A stretch of DNA of 43,586 bases. Origin: DATBGZ01 sp036557785 (GTDB lineage Bacteria > Actinomycetota > Actinomycetes > Mycobacteriales > Micromonosporaceae). Below are positions 15,634-23,201 of the stretch, piece after piece. The stretch covers positions 1 to 43,586 of the forward strand of contig DATBGZ010000052.1 of assembly GCA_036557785.1 (NCBI GenBank), written 5' to 3'. Positions within the stretch are counted from its first letter, which is position 1; each line of letters opens with the position of its first letter. Below the pieces are notes generated by a model that worked only from the letters and a program-made list of their open reading frames with translations, searched no databases and had not been told where the DNA came from. Both the position numbers and the translations under genes were made by a program.

Positions 15634-16236
15634 TCAGGACCTGCGCTCAATGAGCCATTCCGCGAAGCGCTCAGGGGTCCGGACGCCGTGTTCGAGGACG
15701 GCCGTATAGATCTCCATACCGCTGACGTGGTCGGGGTAGTCGGGTCGGCGATGCCAGACGTCTTTGATGCGTAACACCGCTCGGCGTTGGTCGGCCGTGA
15801 TCCGGTTCCGCAACGCCTCGTGCCAGCCGGTCACGTCGGCGTGTGCGTCATGCAACCATAGGGTCAGGTCGATGCGCCACGAGGCGTCGCCGCGCAGCAG
15901 GGTGATCGGCAGGTGGTACCGCTCGTCGCGGATCTGGCCGGTGGGGCTGCGAGCGCCGCGTTCGTCGCGGTAATCGACGCCGACCACGCCCGGCAACTCG
16001 ACGAGGCGCTGAAGGAAACGCACCACGTCCTGCGGCGCGAAGTCCGGGCCGACGAGCGTCATCAGGTCCAGGTCACGCCAGCACATGAGGCCCGACACGT
16101 AGCTGCCGGCGGGCAGCGGTGGGCCAAGCTCGTCGAATAACCCTGCCCGTGTCAGCTCGTCGAGAATCTGCTCGGCCCCCGCGTGAAGCACCGCCTGACG
16201 GGTCCAGAGCTCCTCGTCAGAGGCGGGCACCGGCAC
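15634..16236 (-). CDS. Nucleotidyltransferase-fold protein, unknown substrate
   Basis: The 200-residue protein has GSYVSGLMCWRDLDLMTLV at about residues 44-62, which resembles the GS...DxD core of small nucleotidyltransferases, with RDLDL giving the two acidic residues. Later IDLTLWLHD (about 122-130) could give the third acidic residue. The remaining sequence has the helical tail typical for such proteins (ALRNRITADQRRAVLRIKDVW). The family is found widely in actinomycetes without known function; aminoglycoside-modifying or RNA-modifying roles are possible. GTG 16236 is the start given by the frame, and GTG 16230 is close behind. No strong ribosome-binding site is seen. Confidence 0.75.
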   Translation of the reverse strand: MPVPASDEELWTRQAVLHAGAEQILDELTRAGLFDELGPPLPAGSYVSGLMCWRDLDLMTLVGPDFAPQDVVRFLQRLVELPGVVGVDYRDERGARSPTGQIRDERYHLPITLLRGDASWRIDLTLWLHDAHADVTGWHEALRNRITADQRRAVLRIKDVWHRRPDYPDHVSGMEIYTAVLEHGVRTPERFAEWLIERRS

Positions 16237-16417
16237 GCGGCCAGTGCATCACGGCCACGCTGCAGGGGCCATCGGTTAACACCGCGGCCGTAACGTGCCA
16301 CACGAGCCGGTGATGACCTTTGCGGGAGCCGGCCATTCCCCGCACGTGCATCGGCATCCGAACGTGATCAGCCATATCGCTGTGAAGACCACTAGCGCGG
16401 CGCGCCACTAACACTCA

Positions 16418-16429
16418 TACTCACGAGTA
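16418..16429. promoter_or_regulatory. TACTC-AC-GAGTA palindrome
   Basis: A perfect 5+5 palindrome with a 2-base centre in the 348-bp gap (16237-16584) that holds no gene. It could be an operator for either flanking gene. Confidence 0.3.
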
Positions 16430-16459
16430 GGAGGCAACGCAGCCACAGCAACAAAACAA

Positions 16460-16487
16460 GCGGCGCCCGGTGGCACCCGGACGCCGC
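16460..16487. repeat. GC-rich hairpin before the DUF6232-like gene
   Basis: GCGGCGCCCGG (16460-16470) and CCGGACGCCGC (16477-16487) pair over 11 positions with one mismatch and a 6-base loop. There is no T-run. It sits about 100 bp before the next start and may be a leader structure or a bidirectional terminator. Confidence 0.45.
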
Positions 16488-16584
16488 TCGTAGTCCAACC
16501 CCATCGGTGAGGAGGGGAGGACCCGCAAAGTGCAAGCGTTGCACAATCCCGACCCTCCTCGCAATGTCAGGAGGAGTCGGAGGA

Positions 16585-17013
16585 ATGGCAGAACTGTTCC
16601 CCGGGCCCGGTGTGCGGATCACTCACGAGGTTGTCGAGACGCTCACCCCATGCCACCGGACGTACCCGATCCACGAGCTGTCCCTGCTGCACGTCGTCCA
16701 TGAGAGCGCCATCGACGTCGCGCTCGCGTTGCCCATGGTAAGGGCCTGTTCCGGTGCTATCACGGGATTGGCGGTGTTGGCCGCGGCCGTCGGTTCCCAG
16801 GTCCTGGAGAGTCCACAGACGACGGTGGCGGCCGCCCTGGCCGCATTTGTGGCGGCCATCGGGACCGTGCGGGGCTGGCGGCAGTGGCGCCGCCCGCGGG
16901 CCCTGTGGGCCTACCACCGGGGCGTACGGGTGTGTCTGTTCGTGAGCCGCGACCGCCTCGTCTTCGGCCAGGTCAAGCGGGCACTGCTACGAGCGCTGGA
17001 GGCGCGCGAGTAG
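16585..17013 (+). CDS. DUF6232-like two-helix membrane protein
   Basis: ATG 16585 follows AGGAGG (16569-16574) by 10 bases, giving 142 residues; the ATG at 16564 and frames further up lack such a site. The protein starts with a small beta-rich part (MAELFPGPGVRITHEVVETL, TYPIHELSLLHVVHES) that in this family resembles a PH-like fold. It continues with two hydrophobic helices at about residues 54-70 and 76-92 and ends in a basic tail that returns to the membrane side. The order matches DUF6232 proteins of actinomycetes, whose role is unknown. It stands just before the XRE-DUF397 pair, same strand, with 128 bp between. Confidence 0.7.
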   Translation: MAELFPGPGVRITHEVVETLTPCHRTYPIHELSLLHVVHESAIDVALALPMVRACSGAITGLAVLAAAVGSQVLESPQTTVAAALAAFVAAIGTVRGWRQWRRPRALWAYHRGVRVCLFVSRDRLVFGQVKRALLRALEARE

Positions 17014-17128
17014 CGGCCCGGGCGGCCCCCTACCAGCGGTCGCTCCCGAGCACGGACCGGCCGTGGGCTGTCAGCGATACGACCCGGGCACACCGGGGCC
17101 GTACGACAGACGGCGCATGGCGATCTGC

Positions 17129-17141
17129 TATACAGCGGGTG
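17129..17141 (+). promoter_or_regulatory. Leaderless-type -10 box of the XRE regulator gene
   Basis: TATACA (17129-17134) is followed by exactly 7 bases and the ATG at 17142, so transcription would begin at or next to the start codon. No Shine-Dalgarno sequence is present. Confidence 0.5.
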
Positions 17142-18056
17142 ATGTCCGTGACCGACCCCCTCGGGGCGACCGACTCACCCGCCGCCGCACGCCGTCGGCT
17201 GCGCTTCGCGCTTCGCAACGCCCGGGACGAGAAGGGGAAGACCCAGGCGGAGGTCGCCGCCGGCCTCGAGTGGAGCGTGAGCAAGATCAATCGGATCGAG
17301 AATGGCGAGGTCACGATCTCGCCCACCGATCTGCGGGCGCTCATGGAACTGCTCGGGGTGACCGAACCGGCGACGGTCGAGCTCCTGACCGGCTACGCCC
17401 GGGCAGCACGGCGGCGTGGCTGGTGGGACGGCCCCGAGGTCAGGCCCCACCTGACGCAGGCGATGCGCCAACTCATCCAGTACGAGGCTGAGGCGACCGC
17501 GATCCGGTGCTTCCAGCCGACGCTGATCCCCGGCGCGCTGCAGACCGCGGAGTACGCGCGGGCTGTCCTGGACTTCTGGAGCGAGCTCTCCGAGGAGACC
17601 AGAGCCACGCGCCAGGTGATCCGGGCCGAGCGCGGCCGACGCCTCTTCGATCGCCCGGACCGGCCGCTCTACCTCGTCCTGCTCGACGCGTCCGTGGTGC
17701 AACGGCAGGTTGGCGGCCCTGAGGTGATGGCCGAGCAGCTCCGCTCGGTGCTGGCCATGATCCGGGCCGGCACGATCACGGTCCGGCTCGTGCCGATGAT
17801 CCACGGTGCCATGATCGGGCAGGCAGGCAATTTCACGGTCATCGATCTGCCGGAAGACGAGAACGCCGTCGTGTACCGGGAGATGCTCATCGACGACGAC
17901 CACGTCCGGGACGACGCGGAGACAGTCGAGCGCTATCGACGGGTCTTTGAGCAGATGTGGGACGTCGCCCTCGACCCTGACGAGTCGGCGACCGTCATCG
18001 ACGGCAACGCCGCCACGATGAGTCCGTCCATTTTGCGCCCGCGGCCGGGCAGTTGA
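17142..18056 (+). CDS. XRE-family helix-turn-helix regulator with DUF5753 domain
   Basis: The 304-residue protein has an HTH domain at about residues 17-75: LRNARDEKGKTQAEVAAGLE, then WSVSKINRIENGEVTIS as recognition helix. The rest is DUF5753, recognisable by IRCFQPTLIPGALQTAEYAR, a central RQVIRAERGRRL and the C-terminal FTVIDLPEDENAVVYRE. This architecture is that of WhiJ and its many actinomycete relatives, which control development or secondary metabolism together with a small DUF397 protein. That partner is the next gene (18258). ATG 17142 fits a leaderless start; the frame is open from 16884 but runs through the previous gene's end. What ligand DUF5753 senses is not known. Confidence 0.9.
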   Translation: MSVTDPLGATDSPAAARRRLRFALRNARDEKGKTQAEVAAGLEWSVSKINRIENGEVTISPTDLRALMELLGVTEPATVELLTGYARAARRRGWWDGPEVRPHLTQAMRQLIQYEAEATAIRCFQPTLIPGALQTAEYARAVLDFWSELSEETRATRQVIRAERGRRLFDRPDRPLYLVLLDASVVQRQVGGPEVMAEQLRSVLAMIRAGTITVRLVPMIHGAMIGQAGNFTVIDLPEDENAVVYREMLIDDDHVRDDAETVERYRRVFEQMWDVALDPDESATVIDGNAATMSPSILRPRPGS

Positions 18057-18214
18057 TGTAACCATGATCGAAGGCATGGTCATCGCAGCCGTCGGTCCGA
18101 CTTGTGGACAGTCGGCCTGCCTTATAGACACCCGCCGCCCGGGGTGCAAAGATCATCAGTCGACCGCCCACCCGCAGCGGTCACGACGAATGTCAACCTC
18201 CGGACCCACTCGCC

Positions 18215-18243
18215 TTGGTCCGTTTGCCATGTGCACATATGTA
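18215..18243 (+). promoter_or_regulatory. Candidate promoter of the DUF397 gene
   Basis: TTGGTC (18215-18220) and TATGTA (18238-18243) have a 17-bp spacer, and a GTGCACATATG stretch overlaps the -10 box. In WhiJ-type pairs the XRE protein is thought to control the small gene, so this 200-bp gap is where its operator should lie. Confidence 0.4.
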
Positions 18244-18257
18244 AGAGAGGAATTTCC

Positions 18258-18470
18258 GTGCCAACGTGGGTTAAGAGCCGTCGCTGTGAGACCAGTGGGT
18301 GCGTCGAGGTCGCGTTCGACCCGGACGCCGTGCTCGTGCGCAACTCCACCGAACCGAGCGGCCCTGTGCTGAGCTTCACGCGCACCGAATGGGTCGCCTT
18401 TGTCGGCGGCGTGCGCGACGGCGACTTCGACTTCGGACTGCTCGGCCCGGACCCGGCTCCCGCCGCCTAA
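18258..18470 (+). CDS. DUF397 domain protein, partner of the XRE regulator
   Basis: The product has 70 residues. GTG 18258 is preceded by AGAGAGG at 7 bases. The DUF397 core is visible as WVKSRRCETSGCVEVAF, then VLVRNSTEPSGPVLSFTRTE and the end WVAFVGGVRDGDFD. Such proteins are encoded beside XRE-DUF5753 regulators in nearly all cases and are thought to bind and counteract them, similar to an antitoxin or anti-repressor. It has two closely spaced Cys (residues 11 and 16) that the family often keeps. Its stop overlaps the stop of the convergent DUF2786 gene by four bases (18467-18470), so the two transcripts share an end. Confidence 0.88.
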   Translation: MPTWVKSRRCETSGCVEVAFDPDAVLVRNSTEPSGPVLSFTRTEWVAFVGGVRDGDFDFGLLGPDPAPAA

Positions 18471-19222
18471 AGGCCGAGCCGGCCCGCCATGCGACGGGCA
18501 AGCCGGGAGCCGCCGAGGTCGGCTCGCTGCCCGGCCGCATACCCGTCGCCGACACCGCTGCCCATCAGCCGCCGCGGCTGGCTCGTGGCGAGCCGGGGAT
18601 AGACCTCCGCGACCCGTCGGGCCACCCGGTCGCCCCGATCGGCGAGGACGAGGTCCATCGACGGCCCGGTGCTGGGCGCCTGGGCCTGTGCTGTCGCTCT
18701 GCGCTCAGCCTCGCGCAGCCGCCGCCCGACGGCCTCGGTGAAGCCGGCCAGCCACGAGCGCCGGAAGGTCGCCACGGGCTCCCACTGGGGCACCGGTGCC
18801 GCGGCGAGACCATACGACGCTTGGACCAGCAGCGAGGTGTAGAGCAGTTCCGTGCGCTCCAGGTCAGAGGCACAGCCAAACATGTGCATGGTGTAGGTGT
18901 AGGCGTAGCCGCCGCCAGCCCAGACCTTGCGGCGCACGGTGCGACACCGCAGGGCGAACGCGACCGCCGCGAGCAGGCCAGCCTTGTCCAAGGCGTAGGG
19001 CGGGTCGACCGCCACCACCCTGTCGCCGACCGGGTCACTGTCGGGGGAGCCCGCGGCGAGGAGGGCCCGGTCCACGCCGTACTTGGCGATCAGCTCCGCA
19101 GCCTTGTCGTTGAGTGCCGCCGCCTCGGCCGCCGTGCACCCCGGATCCTCGGCCTTGGCGAGCAGTTTGCGCACCTTTGCGAGCACAGCTTGGCCCGCGG
19201 GCGGGCTCATCGTCTCAGTCAT
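18467..19222 (-). CDS. DUF2786 domain protein
   Basis: The 251-residue protein opens with the DUF2786 motif at about residues 13-52: VLAKVRKLLAKAEDPGCTAA followed by EAAALNDKAAELIAKYGVD. Next comes a part rich in aromatic residues (YAYTYTMHMFG) and Cys, then a basic C-terminal region. DUF2786 proteins are common in actinomycetes and their phages, and their role is unknown; a nucleic-acid function is suspected from their gene neighbours. ATG 19222 is chosen; ATG 19210 is a second option, and no ribosome-binding site is seen for either. A second minus-strand gene lies 89 bp upstream and may share its transcript. Confidence 0.8.
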   Translation of the reverse strand: MTETMSPPAGQAVLAKVRKLLAKAEDPGCTAAEAAALNDKAAELIAKYGVDRALLAAGSPDSDPVGDRVVAVDPPYALDKAGLLAAVAFALRCRTVRRKVWAGGGYAYTYTMHMFGCASDLERTELLYTSLLVQASYGLAAAPVPQWEPVATFRRSWLAGFTEAVGRRLREAERRATAQAQAPSTGPSMDLVLADRGDRVARRVAEVYPRLATSQPRRLMGSGVGDGYAAGQRADLGGSRLARRMAGRLGL

Positions 19223-19311
19223 ACGAACACACGTACCCCATGCCTCCGACAAACGCGCCGAGCCGGTGAGCACACAGGACCCGTCCGGGTCAGCCACGTC
19301 AGTGGCGCAGA

Positions 19312-19812
19312 TCAGCCCTGAAGGCTGCGCCGCCGCAGCGTCGCCACGGTCGACCCGGCCAGGGTCGTCAGACACTCTGCCAGCCAGCCGTCGGCGATGG
19401 CCGCACCGAAGAGAGCTTCGCCGGTCGGCGTGTCGGCATTCGCGTAAGCGCTCACGAAGCGCGCCACCCACCGGGCGTCGTAGCGGGCCGCCTCGATGTC
19501 GGGATAATCCAATGCCGCGAAGCCGGTCGGGGCCCGATCGCCCACCATCGCCGCAGCCAGGCAGCAGGCCACGTCGTACGCCGTCCGCAGGCCGCTGCGG
19601 TTGACGACGGCCTCGAACCGGCCGACCACGCCGTCGCGGTCGCCGCGCAGCGCCGAATCGAGGATGGCCTCGGCGTCCTGGTAGACCTCCGGGGGGACGC
19701 GCTGCTCGACGGCGGAGCCATGGCGTGGCTGCGCCCGGCCCGAGGCGGAGCTTCCGAACTGAGCGTCATGCGCCTCCGGACCCACGTGACGCAGCGTAGG
19801 CGCCGAACGCAA
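19312..19812 (-). CDS. Hypothetical protein upstream of the DUF2786 gene
   Basis: The frame codes 166 residues from a TTG; GTG 19782 would be an internal start, and neither has a Shine-Dalgarno sequence. The last 125 residues look real: an acidic helix-rich segment (VYQDAEAILDSALRGDRDGV), then VARFVSAYANADTPTGEALFG, and a final helix. The first 30-40 residues are of mixed quality and may be non-coding. I recognise no family. The gene stands on the same strand as the DUF2786 gene, and such pairs of a small helical protein plus DUF2786 suggest one operon. Two Cys lie together (VACCLAAAM). Confidence 0.6.
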   Translation of the reverse strand: MRSAPTLRHVGPEAHDAQFGSSASGRAQPRHGSAVEQRVPPEVYQDAEAILDSALRGDRDGVVGRFEAVVNRSGLRTAYDVACCLAAAMVGDRAPTGFAALDYPDIEAARYDARWVARFVSAYANADTPTGEALFGAAIADGWLAECLTTLAGSTVATLRRRSLQG

Positions 19813-19851
19813 GGTCAGCCAACAGATGGACAGCGACCGCGGGGAATCGTG

Positions 19852-20247
19852 TCAGGGCCGCCGCAGCACACAGCTGAGCCGGGCCGTGCACACGCGCTGA
19901 CCGGACTCGTCGGTGATGACGATCTCGTACGTGGCGACCGTGCCGCCCCGGTGGATCGCAGTCGCCACGCCGGTCACCACGCCCGATGACACCGCGCGGT
20001 GGTGGGTGGCGGAGATCTCCAGGCCCACGGCGTATCCACCGAACGCCTGGCGCGCGTGCAGGGTCGCCGCCACCGAGCCCAGCGACTCCGCGAGCACGCA
20101 GGACGCGCCACCGTGGAGCAGGCCGAACGGCTGGGTATTGCCGGCCACGGGCATGGTGCCCACCGCCCGCTGTGGCGATGCCTCGGTGACCGTGATCCCC
20201 ATGCGATCGAACAGCCCGCCCGCCTGGCCCATCTCCCCGAGATCCAC
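19852..20247 (-). CDS. PaaI-family hotdog thioesterase
   Basis: The 131-residue product has the hotdog-fold thioesterase signature: PFGLLHGGASCVLAESLGSV at about 40-60, with HGG followed by the catalytic acidic residue (Glu in LAES). It then has VGLEISATHHRAV and the strand VATYEIVITDESGQRVCTAR. Size and motifs fit 4-hydroxybenzoyl-CoA or 1,4-dihydroxy-2-naphthoyl-CoA type hydrolases, which cut acyl- or aryl-CoA thioesters; the exact substrate is not readable. The GTG at 20247 lies six bases behind TAGCCT on the minus strand, consistent with a leaderless start. It is divergent from the binding-protein gene, about 225 bp apart. Confidence 0.88.
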   Translation of the reverse strand: MDLGEMGQAGGLFDRMGITVTEASPQRAVGTMPVAGNTQPFGLLHGGASCVLAESLGSVAATLHARQAFGGYAVGLEISATHHRAVSSGVVTGVATAIHRGGTVATYEIVITDESGQRVCTARLSCVLRRP

Positions 20248-20472
20248 CCAGGCAGGCTAACCGGCGGTGGGCGTATCGAGGTCGCCGGCACCCCCGAGAC
20301 GATGCCTGGCCGTAACTTCGATGTAACGCTCCGAACAGCCACCCGGCCAAAGCGCGACACGGCGGTGCGACACGTTACTCTCCCTGGCGAGCCGCGAGGA
20401 GCGTCTGCGCGTGTATGCGTCCGATCGGGGACGCCAGCGTTCCTCTCGCTCGGCAGGGGAAGGGAGTTCAGC

Positions 20473-21834
20473 ATGCGCCGAGGGTGTCGTGTTGGCCGCA
20501 CGTGGGGTCTCGCCGCGGTGGGCATCGCCGCCGTCCTTGTGGTCTCCGGCTGTGCCGGCACGTCCGCGCCTCCGCCGGACCCGCTGCAGCGCCAGCCCGG
20601 GCAGGTCTTCCTGTACGGAACGGACGGCAACACCATGAACGGCGTGGGCGACCTCATCACCAAGACGCATCCGAACGCGATCGACGGGATGAAGGGCACC
20701 GTGCCACTGACCCAACTGACCCAGGCCTTCAAGGACCGGGTCCTGTCGATCGACCCGACCCTGGCCGACTTCACGTACGCGGCCGAGACCTACGACGCCG
20801 TCGTGATCGTGGCCCTCGCCACGGAGATCGCCGGCAGCACGGACTCGCGGGCCATCGCCGACCAGATCAACGGCGTGACAGTCGGCGGGCAGACCTGTGA
20901 CTCGATCGCGTTCTGCATGACCCTCGTCAAGCAGGGCAAGGACATCCAGTACAAGGGGATCAGCAATCAGCTCGGCGGGTTCACGGACGCGGGCGAGCCC
21001 TCCGCCAGCACGTACGGCATCCTCCGGTTCGGCAGCGACAACCACATCGTCAACGGCCTGACGCAGTTCGTTCCGGCCGGAAACCCTGGCAACGCCACGC
21101 AGGCGCCCCCGCCCGCGCACGGCAACAACAACGGCACCAGCGCCAGCCCGCTGCATCTGGGCGGTCTGATGTCCAAGACCGGTGACCTCGCCCTCGCCTG
21201 CAAGGCCCTGTTCGCGGCCGCGAAGCTCGGGGTGAAGGAGGTCAATGATGCCGGGGGCGTCCTCGGCCACCCGGTGCAGTGGACGGAGGCCGACGACGAG
21301 ACCAACCCTGACGTCGCGAAGACGGCGGCCACCCACCTGATCGACGACGGCGCGCAGGTGCTCATCGGAGCCGCTGCATCCGGCCTCAGCCTCGCCGCGC
21401 TGCCGATCGCGATGCAGGCGGGCGTGGTGCTCTTCTCGCCCTCCAACACCGCGGCCACGTTGAGCACGGTGAAGGACGACGGCCTCTACTTCCGCACCGC
21501 GCCGCCGGACAACCTGCAGGCGGCCGCTCTCGCCGACATCATCGTCCGGGATGGCGCGCGCAAGCTCGCGGTCATCTATCGCGACGACGCCTACGGGGAC
21601 GGCCTCGCGCAGTCCACGAAGCAGGACCTGATCCAGGCCGGCCTCACCGACGCGGACATCATCCTCATGCCGTACGACGCGAATCCCCCCAAGGACAAGC
21701 CGGTCGATTTCGCCGCGACCGCGCAGCAGGTGCTGCAGGCGAACCCGGACGGTGTGCTGCTCGTCGGCTACGCCGAGACGGTCGACGCGGTCGACGCGCT
21801 GGTGGGCGCCGGAATCACGTCGATCACGAGGTGA
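20473..21834 (+). CDS. Substrate-binding lipoprotein with swapped lobe order (Peripla_BP_6-like)
   Basis: ATG 20473 follows AAGGGAG by 7 bases; the product has 453 residues. A signal peptide with lipobox VVSGC (Cys near residue 27) anchors it outside. The rest belongs to the LivJ-type amino-acid binding fold, but in the wrong order. Residues 40-195 (AETYDAVVIVALATEIAGST, then a Cys pair, then GGFTDAGEPSASTYGIL) correspond to what is normally the C-terminal lobe. A Gly/Asn/Pro linker follows, then the normal N-terminal lobe (HLGGLMSKTGDLA, GGVLGHPVQWTEADDETNPD, FSPSNTAATL, VIYRDDAYGDGLA). The protein ends where the second lobe would begin. No permease or ATPase gene is near. It may bind a small molecule as a sensor instead of feeding a transporter. 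Confidence 0.85.
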   Translation: MRRGCRVGRTWGLAAVGIAAVLVVSGCAGTSAPPPDPLQRQPGQVFLYGTDGNTMNGVGDLITKTHPNAIDGMKGTVPLTQLTQAFKDRVLSIDPTLADFTYAAETYDAVVIVALATEIAGSTDSRAIADQINGVTVGGQTCDSIAFCMTLVKQGKDIQYKGISNQLGGFTDAGEPSASTYGILRFGSDNHIVNGLTQFVPAGNPGNATQAPPPAHGNNNGTSASPLHLGGLMSKTGDLALACKALFAAAKLGVKEVNDAGGVLGHPVQWTEADDETNPDVAKTAATHLIDDGAQVLIGAAASGLSLAALPIAMQAGVVLFSPSNTAATLSTVKDDGLYFRTAPPDNLQAAALADIIVRDGARKLAVIYRDDAYGDGLAQSTKQDLIQAGLTDADIILMPYDANPPKDKPVDFAATAQQVLQANPDGVLLVGYAETVDAVDALVGAGITSITR

Positions 21835-21906
21835 TCCGGTACGGTCGGCAGGACCGGTACGGCGGACCCGTACGGCATAGGTACCCATCCGACAGGAGGG
21901 CACAGC

Positions 21907-22143
21907 ATGAGCGACAACGAGGCGCAGACCCGGGGTGACGAGCGGGTCGAACTGATCGCCGCCGACACCAACAACGACGGCAAGGCCGACCTGTGGGTGG
22001 TCGACACCGACGGGGACGGCAAGGCCGATCTGTTCCAGTTCGACCACGACGGGGACGGCAAGGTCGATCTGTCGATCATCGACCGGACTCAGGACGGGAA
22101 CCCCGACCAGGTTGTCGACGGCGACGCCGGACTGCCCGCATAG
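21907..22143 (+). CDS. Small EF-hand-like calcium-binding repeat protein
   Basis: The 78-residue product follows a perfect AGGAGG at 7 bases. After about 20 residues it consists of tandem 13-residue units: DTNNDGKADLWVV, DTDGDGKADLFQF, DHDGDGKVDLSII and a degenerate DRTQDGNPDQVV, then DGD. Each unit has the DxDxDG(K)xD loop of calcium-binding EF-hand, dockerin and thrombospondin-3 type repeats. At DNA level this is a 39-bp tandem repeat. There is no signal peptide, so it is probably cytoplasmic and could buffer or sense calcium. It lies 70 bp behind the binding-protein gene on the same strand. The protein is acidic and may be disordered without calcium. Confidence 0.88.
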   Translation: MSDNEAQTRGDERVELIAADTNNDGKADLWVVDTDGDGKADLFQFDHDGDGKVDLSIIDRTQDGNPDQVVDGDAGLPA

Positions 22144-22202
22144 CCGGCGGCACCCTCAGCCGGTCCGGCCCATGGCGGTAGCTGTGCCAGGATGGGGGTG
22201 CC

Positions 22203-22814
22203 GTGACTATCGAACAGACGCCGACACGGCGTGAACGCAAGAAGCTCGAGACGCGACAAGCCCTCGAGCAGGCGGCTCTGCGCCTGTTCGGTGAGAAGGG
22301 CTACGACCAGACCACCGTGGAGGACATCGCCGAGGCGGCCGACGTCGCGGTACGGACCTTCTTCCGGTACTTCTCCTCCAAACAGGACGTACTCTTCGGC
22401 GAGGTCGTGACCGACCGGATCAGCCGCCTGCGCACCGAGCTCGCCAACCGCCCCCAGAGCGAGGACGTTCTCGCGTCCGTCATCGCCGTGATGAACGTGC
22501 TCAACTTCACCCCGGCCGAGGCGGAACAGGTGCTTGCCCGCATGGAGCTGATGCGGCGCCAGCCCACGCTGGTGACCCGCTACCTCGAGATCATCGACGA
22601 ACTGCGCACTGTCGTCGTCGAGTACGTCGCCGAGCGCACCGGCATCGACTCGAAGCAGGATCTCTACCCCATGCTCGTCGCCGGCGCGTGGGCGACGGTC
22701 TGGGACGCGGCGCTGAAGGTCTGGGTCGAGTCGGGCGGTCAGCAGTCCCTGCCGACGCTGTGGACCGAGGGATTCACGGGCCTCACCCAGGGCCTGCACC
22801 GGCCACCGTCATGA
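22203..22814 (+). CDS. TetR/AcrR family transcriptional regulator
   Basis: The 203-residue protein has the TetR domain at about residues 12-60: RERKKLETRQALEQAALRLF, then YDQTTVEDIAEAADVAVRTF and FRYFSSKQDVLF. The C-terminal domain is of the MftR/TetR_C_17-like helical kind with no recognisable ligand site. GTG 22203 is the only sensible start. The gene overlaps the next one by ATGA (22811-22814), so regulator and the flavin/F420-type enzyme are co-translated, and the enzyme or its substrate is probably what the regulator responds to. Confidence 0.9.
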   Translation: MTIEQTPTRRERKKLETRQALEQAALRLFGEKGYDQTTVEDIAEAADVAVRTFFRYFSSKQDVLFGEVVTDRISRLRTELANRPQSEDVLASVIAVMNVLNFTPAEAEQVLARMELMRRQPTLVTRYLEIIDELRTVVVEYVAERTGIDSKQDLYPMLVAGAWATVWDAALKVWVESGGQQSLPTLWTEGFTGLTQGLHRPPS

Positions 22815-23191
22815 GCACCGCGGTTGAGTCGCTGGGCACGGCCCAGTACGTTCTCGTGACCACCTACCGCGGCGACGGGCGCGCGGTCCCGACGCCGGTC
22901 TGGGTCGTCCGCGACGCGGAAGCCTTGGCCATCTGGACCCGACGTGAGGCCGGGAAGGTCAAACGCGTGCGCCGCAACGCGACCGTGCTCGTCGGCCCGT
23001 GTGACGCGCGGGGGCGCTTGACCGGCGCCCAGGTGCCGGGACAGGCCTCCATTCTGGACGGTGCCGGGACGGCACGGGTGCGTGCCCTTCTTGCCCGCAA
23101 GTACGGTCTGCTGGGCCGGCTCACGCTCTGGGGCAGCCGGGTCCGACGCGGTCTGGACGGCACCGTCGCGATCCGCATCGTCCTGACGTGA
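22811..23191 (+). CDS. PPOX-class F420-dependent oxidoreductase family protein
   Basis: The 126-residue protein is a split beta-barrel of the pyridoxamine-phosphate-oxidase-like class: YVLVTTYRGDGRAVPTPVWV at about 13-32, AIWTRREAGKVKRVRRNATV with the cofactor phosphate-binding basic residues, then VLVGPCDARGRLTG and a last strand at the C terminus. Small members with this pattern in actinomycetes use the deazaflavin F420. It probably reduces a small quinone-, tetrapyrrole- or drug-like compound in the cytoplasm. It is the second gene of a two-gene operon with the TetR regulator and stops 10 bp before the end of the convergent recR. Confidence 0.88.
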   Translation: MSTAVESLGTAQYVLVTTYRGDGRAVPTPVWVVRDAEALAIWTRREAGKVKRVRRNATVLVGPCDARGRLTGAQVPGQASILDGAGTARVRALLARKYGLLGRLTLWGSRVRRGLDGTVAIRIVLT

Positions 23192-23201
23192 TGCGCTGGG
23201 A

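Noticed and set aside
20257..22047. Minus-strand frame of 596 codons opposite the binding protein and EF-hand-like gene
   Set aside because: The plus-strand genes have signal peptide, ribosome-binding sites and known folds; the minus frame is a shadow.
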